A DNA stretch of 64,000 bases from Actinomycetota bacterium (GTDB lineage Bacteria; Actinomycetota; Thermoleophilia; RBG-16-64-13): positions 124,001 through 188,000 of the forward strand of contig JAHJSA010000088.1 of NCBI GenBank assembly GCA_018830645.1, read 5' to 3'. Made by a program: the position numbers and the translations under genes. Each line of letters opens with the position of its first letter. The first letter of the stretch is position 1. The notes beneath the pieces are model-generated. The model had not been told where the DNA came from. It saw only the letters and a list, made by a program, of their open reading frames with translations, and did no database searches. Of the stretch, positions 17,349 through 25,273 are shown piece after piece.

Positions 17349-17394
17349 CCCACTGGTGCACGATGGGGACCCAAAACCTGTGTTCGGGGACCCA
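17349..17394 (-). promoter_or_regulatory. Candidate MraZ-binding boxes (three TGGG repeats, 21-bp period)
   Basis: Minus-strand TGGG motifs end at 17352, 17373 and 17394, exactly 21 bp apart. The two distal copies share the nine bases TGGGTCCCC; the proximal one is TGGGGCGAA. MraZ is known to bind TGGG-type direct repeats upstream of mraZ, usually about 10 bp apart; here the spacing is two helical turns. Confidence 0.6.
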
Positions 17395-17399
17395 CGAAC

Positions 17400-17422
17400 C
17401 CCCGTATCAGCCGGATACGGGG
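17400..17422. terminator. Perfect 9-bp hairpin between pcrA and the mraZ boxes
   Basis: CCCCGTATC and GATACGGGG flank a 5-nt loop. It lies about 100 bp past the pcrA stop, where a terminator is expected, but no T-run follows on either strand. It may be a U-less terminator or part of the mraZ control region. Confidence 0.4.
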
Positions 17423-17455
17423 AGTCATGCAGTGGATCGTGCTTTTCGATCTCGC

Positions 17456-17471
17456 TGCAACGTCTGTTGCA
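17456..17471. promoter_or_regulatory. Second TGCAA...TTGCA inverted repeat
   Basis: TGCAAC-GTCT-GTTGCA, 6-bp perfect arms, 50 bp past the pcrA stop. It shares the TGCAA-N5/6-TTGCA core with the repeat at 17317-17333, suggesting two sites for one unknown regulator. Confidence 0.35.
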
Positions 17472-17521
17472 CGTGGTGAGCGAGCCGCATGTTTGTTGTC
17501 CGGCGGAGGTTCGGATCCCTG

Positions 17522-19891
17522 CTAGAGCTTCCTGAGCGGCGCGTAGTCCACGAGGAGTTTCTTCTGCTCGCCCAAGCCCCCGAAGAACACGCGCACGACC
17601 CCACCGGACTCCACCGCCAACACCATGCCCTCGCCGAACTTCGCGTGCACGACCTTGTCGCCCACCGCGAACCCGGCTTCGACAACCCGGCCGTCCGTCT
17701 CTTCGACTCGGGCTCCGCGGGTGGCGGCGCCGGAACCGGCCGGCCCGGCGGCGGGGCTACCGGGAGCCCTTCCGACCCCGGCTCGAGACCCGCCCGCCCT
17801 GTCCGGTGACTCCCGGCGACGTGTCGTCTGACCACGGGCTCCGCGAGATTCGATCAGCTCGGGAGGAATCTCCTTCAAGAAGCGGCTGGGGAGCTGATAG
17901 CCCGCACTGCCGTAGATGGACCTCTGGCGGGCAAACGAGAGGTGCAGCCGCTCCCGTGCCCTTGTGATGCCCACGTAGCACAGCCTGCGCTCTTCCTCCA
18001 GGTTCCGTTCGTCGAGAGCACGGCTGTGGGGGAACATGCCCTCCTCCATCCCCGTCATGAAGACCACGGGGAACTCGAGACCCTTAGCGTTGTGCAGCGT
18101 CATGAGCGTGACCAGGTCCTCCACGTCTTGCATCGAGTCGGCATCGGCGTAGAGACTTATCTCCGCGAGGAAGTCGACCAACCCGCCCTCCGTGTTGTGG
18201 CTGTCGTACTCCTGCGCCACGCCGACGAACTCGCTCAGGTTCTCGAGCCGTCCCTCGGCTTCGAGGGTCCGCGCTTCCTGTAAGGTGGTCAGCATCCCGC
18301 TGTCCTCGAGCACCGCACGCACGATCTCGGCCACAGAGGCCCCCTCCGCCAAGCGTTCCTCCCATGCCCGGAAGGCGGAGTCGAGCCCGAGGTAGGTGGC
18401 ACGGCTGGCCGACGAGAGGTCCTCAGCTTCCTCGGTGAGCGCCAGCGCGGCTCGGTACGAGACGCCCTCCGCGGCCGCCAGCGCCTGCAGACGTCCTTGG
18501 GCGACGGCTCCAAGGCCGCGCTTCGGCGTGTTGACCATCCTCTGGAAGGAGATGTCATCGGAGGGGTTGACGATCACCCGGAGGTACGCAAGCACGTCCT
18601 TGATCTCGGCGCGTTCGTAGAAGCGGGTGCCCCCCAATACTTGGTAAGGGATCTTGTAGCGCACCAGGATGTCTTCCAGCACGCGCGATTGCGCGTTCAC
18701 TCGGTAGAAGACGGCCACCTCACCGGCGCGGCGCCCCGAACGGACGATGGTCTGGATCTCTCCCGCGACACGTCGCGCCTCTTCGTGCTCGTCGCCGCAT
18801 TCGAGCACCACGACTTTGTCGCCCTGGCCACGGTCGGTCCACAGATGCTTCGGCTTCCGACCTCGGTTGTAGGCAACGACGGCGTTGGCGGCATCCAGGA
18901 TCGTGGTGGTGCTGCGGTAGTTCTGTTCCAGCTTCACCACCGTGGCGTCGCCGAAGTCCTCCTCGAACCCCAGGATGTTCTGGATATCCGCGCCACGCCA
19001 CGAGTACACCGACTGATCGTCGTCGCCCACCACGGTGATGCGGCGATGGCCTTCGGCCAGCAACTTCACCAGGGTGTACTGGGCATGGTTGGTGTCCTGG
19101 AACTCGTCCACCAGGACGTAGCGGAACGTCTCACGCAGGTGCTCGAGACGCGAGGGGAACAAGCGCAGGACGTCGACCATGCGCATGATCAGGTCGTCGA
19201 AGTCCATGGCGTTCAGCTCGTACAGCTTTCGCTGGTAGGCGCGGTATGCGGCAGCGGCCACCTCGAGGTAGGCGGACGTCGTCGACTGCACATCCCACGA
19301 GGCCTCCGTTTCCGGGCTTCCGAGCGCGGCGAAGTCGTCCACGTCGACCAGACGGTTCTTGGCGTCGGAGACACGGGCCAGGATCGCCCGCGGCTGAAAA
19401 CGACGCACGTCGTGTCCAAGGTCCTCCAGGACGCGGCGCATCAGGCGCACCTGGTCGTCCTGGTCGTAGATGGTGAACCCCTGCTTGTAGCCGAGCCGCT
19501 CGGCGTCGCGGCGCAGGAGCCGCGCGCAGGCGGAGTGGAAGGTGGAGACCCACATGGTCTGCGCGACCGGGCCCACGAGGTCGACCACCCGCGACCTCAT
19601 CTCGGCGGCGGCCTTGTTGGTGAAGGTTATGGCCAGCACCTCGTATGGCCCGGCCTTACCGCTCTCGATCAGATGACCGATCCGGTGCGTGAGCACCCGG
19701 GTCTTCCCGGAACCGGCGCCGGCCAGCACGAGCAACGGCCCGTCTCCGTGGAAGATCGCAGCCGCCTGCTGATCGTTGAGACCCTCCCCCAGCCGCGAGT
19801 CGGTACTGGTGACGCCCTGGTCCGAAGGAGGCGGCGCGGCGGCGCTGTCGCGCACGGGGGGAGAAGGTCGGTTCTGATCGAAGGGTGCCAC
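17522..19891 (-). CDS. pcrA: ATP-dependent DNA helicase, PcrA/UvrD type
   Basis: Superfamily 1A 3'-5' helicase used in nucleotide excision repair and replication conflict resolution. 789 aa. After a Pro-rich tail of about 35 residues come motif Q (LNDQQAAAI), Walker A (LAGAGSGKTRVLTHR), Ia (ITFTNKAAAEMR), motif II (VDEFQDTN), III (VVGDDDQSVYSWRGA), IV (LEQNYRST), V (TLHNAKGLEFPVVF) and VI (YVGITRARERL). The C-terminal Tudor-like domain (GDKVVHAKFGEGMVL) known to contact RNA polymerase is present. It starts at GTG 19891 without a good ribosome-binding site; TACCAT lies 6 nt before it, so a leaderless mRNA is possible. Confidence 0.96.
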   Translation of the reverse strand: MAPFDQNRPSPPVRDSAAAPPPSDQGVTSTDSRLGEGLNDQQAAAIFHGDGPLLVLAGAGSGKTRVLTHRIGHLIESGKAGPYEVLAITFTNKAAAEMRSRVVDLVGPVAQTMWVSTFHSACARLLRRDAERLGYKQGFTIYDQDDQVRLMRRVLEDLGHDVRRFQPRAILARVSDAKNRLVDVDDFAALGSPETEASWDVQSTTSAYLEVAAAAYRAYQRKLYELNAMDFDDLIMRMVDVLRLFPSRLEHLRETFRYVLVDEFQDTNHAQYTLVKLLAEGHRRITVVGDDDQSVYSWRGADIQNILGFEEDFGDATVVKLEQNYRSTTTILDAANAVVAYNRGRKPKHLWTDRGQGDKVVVLECGDEHEEARRVAGEIQTIVRSGRRAGEVAVFYRVNAQSRVLEDILVRYKIPYQVLGGTRFYERAEIKDVLAYLRVIVNPSDDISFQRMVNTPKRGLGAVAQGRLQALAAAEGVSYRAALALTEEAEDLSSASRATYLGLDSAFRAWEERLAEGASVAEIVRAVLEDSGMLTTLQEARTLEAEGRLENLSEFVGVAQEYDSHNTEGGLVDFLAEISLYADADSMQDVEDLVTLMTLHNAKGLEFPVVFMTGMEEGMFPHSRALDERNLEEERRLCYVGITRARERLHLSFARQRSIYGSAGYQLPSRFLKEIPPELIESRGARGQTTRRRESPDRAGGSRAGVGRAPGSPAAGPAGSGAATRGARVEETDGRVVEAGFAVGDKVVHAKFGEGMVLAVESGGVVRVFFGGLGEQKKLLVDYAPLRKL

Positions 19892-20007
19892 CGCTCAATG
19901 GTACCGCACGACGCGGCCGGCGACCCGTCCGCCCACCGTGCCGGCCGACACCCGCACTGTGGCAGCCGACACCTGACGCATCCGACCACGCCGGCCGGAT
20001 CGCCGAT

Positions 20008-20841
20008 CTAGATGCCCGACCCTTGGAAGAACCCGGTGAGGTTGCAGATCTCGTCGTCCAGCTGAGCCCGCTGGTTCTCCATACGCTTCTTGTGAGGCGG
20101 GCAGATCTCCTCGAGCTCGTTCTCGAGCTGGACCATGCGCCGCACTACGCACTTCATGGCTTCGGCCACGGGATCGGGCAGATGGGTATAGTCAATGTCG
20201 GCCACGCCGACCCGTGCGCCGTCGGTGATCACCGGTCGGCCGGGGTTGCCCACCACGGTCGTGTTCGGCGGCACCGGCTGCACCACCACAGCGCCCGCGC
20301 CGATCTTCGCGTTGCGCCCCACAGTGATGGAGCCGAGGACCTTCGCCCCCGTCCCGATGATCACGTTGTCTTCGATAGTGGGATGACGCTTGCCGGTCTC
20401 CTTGCCGGTGCCTCCCAGCGTGACTCCTTGGTACAGGGTCACGTTGTCACCGATCTCGCACGTCTCGCCGATGACCACTCCCGCCCCATGGTCGATGAAG
20501 AAACCCTCTCCGATGACCGCCCCGGGGTGGATCTCGATCTGGGTGAGGAACCGGCTCAGCTGCGATATCAGCCGCGGCACCAAGGGGACTTCCCGTTGCC
20601 ACAGAGAATGGGCGATGCGATGGAGCACTATGGCGTGCAGGCCGGAGTAGCACGTGACGACCTCGACGATCCCGCGGGCAGCGGGATCCCGCTCCTTGAT
20701 CGCCTGCACATCGCCGGCCATGGCGCGACGGATGGCGCCGCCCCCGGGCGTGAGATACAGGTAGCCCAGCGTCCCCGCCGTGACCAGGCCGAAGAGAACG
20801 CCTCCCGCGCCGCCATCCGCAGATCTGGAGCCACGGCTCAT
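20008..20841 (-). CDS. cysE: Serine O-acetyltransferase with N-terminal hydrophobic anchor
   Basis: Makes O-acetylserine from serine and acetyl-CoA, the first step of cysteine synthesis. 277 aa. The left-handed beta-helix hexapeptide repeats run through [20 protein letters not shown] and [20 protein letters not shown], with the catalytic [18 protein letters not shown] region and the usual N-terminal [16 protein letters not shown] helix. Unlike ordinary CysE, about 40 residues precede the core, including a hydrophobic stretch [18 protein letters not shown]. The ATG at 20841 has AGGAG 5 nt upstream and overlaps the larE stop, so the longer form is favoured over the internal ATG. Co-transcribed with rrf2 and larE. 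Confidence 0.92.
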   Translation of the reverse strand: MSRGSRSADGGAGGVLFGLVTAGTLGYLYLTPGGGAIRRAMAGDVQAIKERDPAARGIVEVVTCYSGLHAIVLHRIAHSLWQREVPLVPRLISQLSRFLTQIEIHPGAVIGEGFFIDHGAGVVIGETCEIGDNVTLYQGVTLGGTGKETGKRHPTIEDNVIIGTGAKVLGSITVGRNAKIGAGAVVVQPVPPNTTVVGNPGRPVITDGARVGVADIDYTHLPDPVAEAMKCVVRRMVQLENELEEICPPHKKRMENQRAQLDDEICNLTGFFQGSGI

Positions 20842-21689
20842 CGCCACTCCTCTCCCAGTACCTCGTTCATACTGCCGCTTCTGAAGCCCTGGAGGTCCAG
20901 GGTGACGTAGTGATAGCCGATCTTCTTGAGCTCCTCGACCAGGCGAGCGCGGGTCTCGGCGTCGGCCACCAAGCCGGGTAGAGCCTCCTGCGTGACCTCG
21001 ATCCTGGCCATCGAGCCGTGGTGCCGCACACGCACCTCACGCAGGCCGTAGTCGTGCCGCAACAGCGCCTCGGCCCTCGCGACCATGTGCAGCTTCTCGC
21101 GGGTGATAGTCTCCCCGTAGGGGAAGCGTGACGACAGGCAGGCCATGGCCGGCTTTTCACAGTTGGCCAGGCCGAGCCGTCGGGCGACTTCGCGTACCTG
21201 ATCCTTGCCCACACCTGCCTCCATGAGCGGGTGACGCACGCCCAGCTCATCGCCCGCGCGGATGCCGGGGCGGAAGTCCCCGCGATCGTCGGCGTTGGCT
21301 CCGTCGACCACGCCACCGAACCCCTCATCTCGTGCGATGTGCAGTGCGGCGCCGAACAGCTCGGTCTTGCAGTGATAGCAGCGATCTGGAGGGTTCTCGG
21401 CGAATCCCGGGATGTCCAACTCGAGGGTCTCGATCACCCTGTGCGCGACCCCGAGGGCCGACGCGACCTGGCGTGCGGCAGCCAGCTCCTCGTCGAGGTA
21501 GGTCTCGCTGTTCGATGTCACCGCCAGCACACCTTCGGGACCGAGCTCTGCCACGGCCAAGGCCAGCACCACCGACGAATCGACTCCGCCCGAGAAGGCC
21601 ACCACCACAGACCCACACTCACGGATCACCGCGCGGGCTGCCTCCTCACCACGCGCCGCGGAAGCGACGATGCTCACGGGCTCCTCCAT
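20838..21689 (-). CDS. larE: LarE-type ATP-dependent sulfur transferase
   Basis: 283 aa PP-loop protein. SGGVDSS (33-39) is the adenylating loop. A CYHC pair lies at 104-107, Cys177 follows, and Cys184 sits in [10 protein letters not shown], the place of the sacrificial cysteine of Lactobacillus LarE. LarE sulfurates the pyridinium-dicarboxylate mononucleotide precursor of the nickel-pincer cofactor of lactate racemase. No larA, larB or larC is in the window, so this is either a remote part of that pathway or a sulfur transferase of another pathway. It begins directly after the rrf2 stop and overlaps cysE, indicating one operon. Confidence 0.9.
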   Translation of the reverse strand: MEEPVSIVASAARGEEAARAVIRECGSVVVAFSGGVDSSVVLALAVAELGPEGVLAVTSNSETYLDEELAAARQVASALGVAHRVIETLELDIPGFAENPPDRCYHCKTELFGAALHIARDEGFGGVVDGANADDRGDFRPGIRAGDELGVRHPLMEAGVGKDQVREVARRLGLANCEKPAMACLSSRFPYGETITREKLHMVARAEALLRHDYGLREVRVRHHGSMARIEVTQEALPGLVADAETRARLVEELKKIGYHYVTLDLQGFRSGSMNEVLGEEWR

Positions 21690-22124
21690 CTAGATGTAGT
21701 ACATCGACGCGCCGTCGAGAGACGATTCCCTCAAGGCGAGTTCCTGGATGGTCACACCGGAGAGGACTTCCTCGACCGACAGCTTCGCCTGCACCCATAC
21801 GTCACCCACCGAGCAGATGGCCCGCTTGTCGCAGGCGTCATCCGAAGTGCACACGGCCGGCTCGATGGGACCGTCGAGTATCTCGACGATATCCAGCACC
21901 GTGATCTGATCCGGGGGGCGATTGAAAGAGAAACCCCCATAGACTCCACGGAACGACTGCAGGATGCCCGCCCGACGAAGGGCCGAGAACAGCTGCTCGA
22001 GGAACTGGCTCGGGATGCCCCGCGCCTCCGCCAGCACGATGAGCGGCACCGGCACGTCAGAGTTCCGCCGTGCCAGCTCGACAAGCGCCCGTACCGCGTA
22101 CTTGCTCTTGGTGGTGATGTTCAT
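21690..22124 (-). CDS. Rrf2-family (IscR/CymR-like) Fe-S or redox sensing repressor
   Basis: 144 aa winged-helix regulator, starting MNITTKSKYAVRALVELA. The wing and recognition region is VYGGFSFNRPPDQITVLDIVEIL. Three cysteines at 92, 98 and 104 have the same numbering and CX5CX5C spacing as the cluster ligands of E. coli IscR, but the fourth ligand (His107 there) is Gly here. It probably binds an Fe-S cluster or senses sulfur status and controls the downstream larE and cysE as well as itself; this target is inferred from the operon. A good promoter lies upstream. Confidence 0.9.
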   Translation of the reverse strand: MNITTKSKYAVRALVELARRNSDVPVPLIVLAEARGIPSQFLEQLFSALRRAGILQSFRGVYGGFSFNRPPDQITVLDIVEILDGPIEPAVCTSDDACDKRAICSVGDVWVQAKLSVEEVLSGVTIQELALRESSLDGASMYYI

Positions 22125-22166
22125 GCCGAAGGATGTAATCCTGACTGAATAGGTGAGGTTTTGTGG

Positions 22167-22194
22167 ATTCTAGCAGCGCGCGGGAATTCGTCAA
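22167..22194 (-). promoter_or_regulatory. Promoter of the rrf2-larE-cysE operon
   Basis: Minus strand TTGACG (22189-22194), 16-bp spacer, TAGAAT (22167-22172), each matching five of six consensus bases. It lies about 45 bp upstream of the rrf2 ATG, leaving room for an operator. Confidence 0.65.
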
Positions 22195-22281
22195 GGGTGG
22201 TCCGCCGGTCGAGGTGGTCGCTGCGACAGTTCGGCGGGGCCGGCGCACGCGCCGGGAGCCATCCTCCGTAGCGGAGGCGGG

Positions 22282-23310
22282 CTACTGGCCCACGTACCGC
22301 GAGTAGAGGACCCGACCGACCGAGATGTCATCGGTACCCTTGATGATGGCGCGCCCGTCGGGGAACACGGTGATGGTCTTGCCCTCGACGTCGACCTCCA
22401 CCAGGTAGGGGTTCGCCCGCACCTCCCCCACCGCCTCCAGGCGGGCCCGCAGCTGATCGAGGTGCACTGAACCTCCGGGCCGCGGTACGATCTGCACCGC
22501 ATCCCGTCCGCAGAGCGACACGGCCGTCTCCTCCTCCCGGGCCTCCAAGAACGGGAACAGACGACGGCCGCACGCCGGGCAGTCGGGGTCGCGGGCGATA
22601 TCAACCGACTCGAACACCAGGCTCCGTAGGTCGATGGTGAGCAGGCCGCGGTTCCGCGCCTCCGGCTCGACGATCAGCTTCAAGACCTCGTTGGCTTCCA
22701 GGCTCCCCACCACGCCCACCGCCGTGTTCAACACGCCCACGGTGTCGCACGTGGGCGTGGAGCCGGGGGGAGGGATCTCGGGGAACACGCAGCGCAGGCA
22801 GGGCCCCTCGCCCGGGACGAAGGTCATGGTCATACCGCTGGACATGATCACGCCTCCGTAGACCCACGGCAGGCCCCGGCTCACCGAGAGGTCGTTCACG
22901 AGGAACCTCGTGGAAAAGTTGTCGGTGCCGTCCACGAGGAGGTCGCGACCTTCCGCAAAGGCCACGATGGAGAAGGGATCCACGTTGCCCACCACCGGCT
23001 CCACAGTCACCTCGCTGTTCGCGGCACGCAGGTGCCGGGCGGCGGCGACGGCTTTCGGCAGGCGGTCGGTGACGTCGGCTTCGGTGTAGAGCATCTGTCG
23101 CTGCAGGTTGTTGAACTCCAGAAAGTCACGATCGATGATGCGCAGGTGCCCGACACCTGCCCGCACCAGATGGCCGGCGATCACCGAACCCAAGGCGCCG
23201 CATCCAACCAGCCCCACGCGCGCGGCCGCAAGCCGGCGCTGCCCTTCCCGGCCGAACCCCTCCACGAGCATCTGTCTGTGGTAGCGGGAGTCCCACGCTT
23301 CCGTCATCAT
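22282..23310 (-). CDS. ThiF/MoeB/HesA-family E1-like adenylyltransferase
   Basis: 342 aa. The N-terminal E1 fold has RYHRQMLVEGFGREGQ, the nucleotide loop GCGALGS (36-42), an Arg finger region FNNLQRQMLY, and DGTDNFSTRFLVND. Two zinc CxxC pairs (CLRC, CPAC) are present. A C-terminal domain of about 80 residues follows (from VSLCGRDAVQI to YSRYVGQ). Such enzymes adenylate the C-terminal Gly of ubiquitin-like sulfur carriers (ThiS, MoaD, CysO). No carrier protein is nearby, so the partner is unknown. The start overlaps the LytR_C stop by 4 nt, and the Rrf2 sulfur operon is next downstream. Confidence 0.9.
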   Translation of the reverse strand: MMTEAWDSRYHRQMLVEGFGREGQRRLAAARVGLVGCGALGSVIAGHLVRAGVGHLRIIDRDFLEFNNLQRQMLYTEADVTDRLPKAVAAARHLRAANSEVTVEPVVGNVDPFSIVAFAEGRDLLVDGTDNFSTRFLVNDLSVSRGLPWVYGGVIMSSGMTMTFVPGEGPCLRCVFPEIPPPGSTPTCDTVGVLNTAVGVVGSLEANEVLKLIVEPEARNRGLLTIDLRSLVFESVDIARDPDCPACGRRLFPFLEAREEETAVSLCGRDAVQIVPRPGGSVHLDQLRARLEAVGEVRANPYLVEVDVEGKTITVFPDGRAIIKGTDDISVGRVLYSRYVGQ

Positions 23311-24482
23311 CGGCCACCCGTCCCGGGAAGGTCGTTCACGTCGAGGTCCTTTCCTACGATAACCACGATCCTGCCCGACGGCAGGGAGCCCTGCTTGACC
23401 ACCGTCCCCTTGCCCAGAGCCCCCCGCAGGTGATCGGCTTCGGCCGCGGCGTCGCCGGCCGTGAAGATCTGAGTCTGCTCTACGTCGGGGAACCCGTCGG
23501 CGTTCCTGGGAGGCAACAGGGTGTAGCCGAGCGGGGCGATCGCATCGGACACCTTCTGGGCGGCACCGACCACCCCCGAACCGTTCTGCACCTCCACGGT
23601 GATGTCCGACTCCCTCGGCTCACCGCCCAACAGAGTCTGTATGGCCGTCATGTCCGGCTCGTAGTAGGCGAAGCCCGTCCCCTCGACGGGTCGGCCCGGG
23701 ATGCCGGCGATCACCTGGGCGCCGGCGGACAGGGCCCTGACCGTGACGCGGAACGCCCCGGCCTCTCCGGTGAGGACCAGCTTGTCGAGCGCGTCGGACC
23801 CTTTCGCCGTCGCAGACGCACCGGCGAGCGAAGCCACGGCCGACGCGACCACTGCAGCGACGTCACCGTCGTCGGACGGCAACACATCGACGCCGGGCAG
23901 CGTCAGACCCGCGGCCGCGACAGCTTCGATCAGCTGCGCCCATTCTGTTGAGGCGCGGACCGTCGGCCGCACGCCTAGAACCGCCTCCACGCCCGCGGCT
24001 GCTTCATCGGAGAGGGCGCCCCCCGCGCCACCCGCGGCCAGAAGTGAGTCGAGGGGCTCGAAGCCCGAGGGAGCGCGCACCAAGGTCTGGCCAGGCAGGC
24101 CCACGACCATCGTGGGAGTACGCTCGGGCGCCAGAAGGACCAACACCGCGACCTTCTCGTCCTGCAGCACTTCCAACAACACCACGTGGACGGGCAAGGG
24201 GGCGGTCGAGGAGGTGCCGGCGGCTTCCCCGCTCTTCCTGAAGCTCAACCAGGAGTCCTCAGCCGCGATGCGCCCCACCCCCCAGTAGGCCACGACCACG
24301 AGGGCGCAGAGCATCAGGAGCACCACGACCCGGCGGAGTCGGAGCCGTCTGCGACGAGCCCGTTCATACGCCCGCCGGCGCTGCCGGACCCCCGACGACC
24401 GCCCACGATCGGAGCGACCCGAGCCCCCTGACGCCTCAGACAGCGTCGACCGCCTCCTTCCCTGTGGAGCGTCGTCCGTCAT
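23307..24482 (-). CDS. Membrane-anchored LytR_C-domain protein
   Basis: 391 aa. A 50-residue Arg/Ser-rich cytoplasmic tail precedes one membrane segment (about 51-70, RVVVLLMLCALVVVAYWGVG). The extracellular middle part vaguely resembles a degenerate LytR-CpsA-Psr core but lacks its conserved Arg/Asp catalytic residues. A C-terminal domain (about 295-385) starts with ITVEVQNGSGVVGAAQKVSDAI, the LytR_C signature. It may scaffold cell-wall polymer attachment rather than catalyse it. It lies between nadD and thiF with 4-nt overlaps; in many Actinobacteria rsfS is found near nadD, and it is absent here. Confidence 0.75.
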   Translation of the reverse strand: MTDDAPQGRRRSTLSEASGGSGRSDRGRSSGVRQRRRAYERARRRRLRLRRVVVLLMLCALVVVAYWGVGRIAAEDSWLSFRKSGEAAGTSSTAPLPVHVVLLEVLQDEKVAVLVLLAPERTPTMVVGLPGQTLVRAPSGFEPLDSLLAAGGAGGALSDEAAAGVEAVLGVRPTVRASTEWAQLIEAVAAAGLTLPGVDVLPSDDGDVAAVVASAVASLAGASATAKGSDALDKLVLTGEAGAFRVTVRALSAGAQVIAGIPGRPVEGTGFAYYEPDMTAIQTLLGGEPRESDITVEVQNGSGVVGAAQKVSDAIAPLGYTLLPPRNADGFPDVEQTQIFTAGDAAAEADHLRGALGKGTVVKQGSLPSGRIVVIVGKDLDVNDLPGTGGR

Positions 24483-25153
24483 CCGTGGCCCGGGTCACGG
24501 CCGCCCTGGCTCTGAGCTACCGGCAGGCGGTAGAGGTCAGATTTGGCGATGAGGGCGGCGACACCCTCCGTCACCAAGTAGCGCACGCTCTTCCCCTGTG
24601 CAAGCCGCTCGCGGATCATGCTCGACGAAACAGCGAGTGCGGGGATCTCCATCACGTGCACGTTCTCCTTGTGGGGTAGATCAGCGAGCACGCCTGCCAG
24701 GCGGCCCAGATCGTAGCCCGGTCTCGTGGCGGCGATCACCTCACAGAGACCCAGCAGGCGCTCCGGCTCCTTCCACGTCAGGATGTCGAGAACCGCGTCC
24801 GCACCGGTGATGAAGAAGAACTCGACTTCTGGACGGCACTCGGCGTGCAACCTGTCGAGTGTATCGACCGTGTAGTCCACCCCGGGAACGTCGATCTCGA
24901 GCCGCGACACCCAGAAACGTGGATTGGTGGCGGTGGCGACACTGGCCATCATGTATCGGGCTTCCGGCGAAGCTACCTGCCTCGTCTTGTGCGGAGGCTC
25001 GCCCGTGGGCATGAAGACGATCTCGTCCAGCTCGAACTGCAGCAGAGCTTCCTCGGCTGTGACGAGATGCCCGATGTGGATGGGATCGAACGTACCTCCC
25101 ATGATGCCCAGCCTGAGCCCGGGACGGTCCTGCAGGCGTTCTAAGGGGTCCAC
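24479..25153 (-). CDS. nadD: Nicotinate-nucleotide adenylyltransferase
   Basis: Forms deamido-NAD from nicotinate mononucleotide and ATP. 224 aa. The class signature GIMGGTFDPIHIGHL (HxGH adenylylation motif) lies near residue 16, VFMPTGEPPHKT near 49, and SSSMIRERLAQGKSVRYLV near the end. The start is placed at GTG 25153 because GGAGG lies 6 nt upstream; the longer ORF adds 18 residues without homology. It is separated from proA by 120 bp in which no strong promoter was recognised. Confidence 0.94.
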   Translation of the reverse strand: MDPLERLQDRPGLRLGIMGGTFDPIHIGHLVTAEEALLQFELDEIVFMPTGEPPHKTRQVASPEARYMMASVATATNPRFWVSRLEIDVPGVDYTVDTLDRLHAECRPEVEFFFITGADAVLDILTWKEPERLLGLCEVIAATRPGYDLGRLAGVLADLPHKENVHVMEIPALAVSSSMIRERLAQGKSVRYLVTEGVAALIAKSDLYRLPVAQSQGGRDPGHG

Positions 25154-25273
25154 AGCCGTCCTCCCGATCGGGTCATCACGGCACGTCGGGTCCCTTGCGG
25201 GACGCACGTTCTCGGTCTGGCCTGTCGACTATTCGCGGTCGGCGCCTTCGGTGCGTGCCGCGTCACGCGCGCG

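Noticed and set aside
22125-22166. IscR-type operator between the rrf2 promoter and start
   Set aside because: CCTATTCAGTCAGG looked promising, but only the outer CCT/AGG pairs are symmetric.
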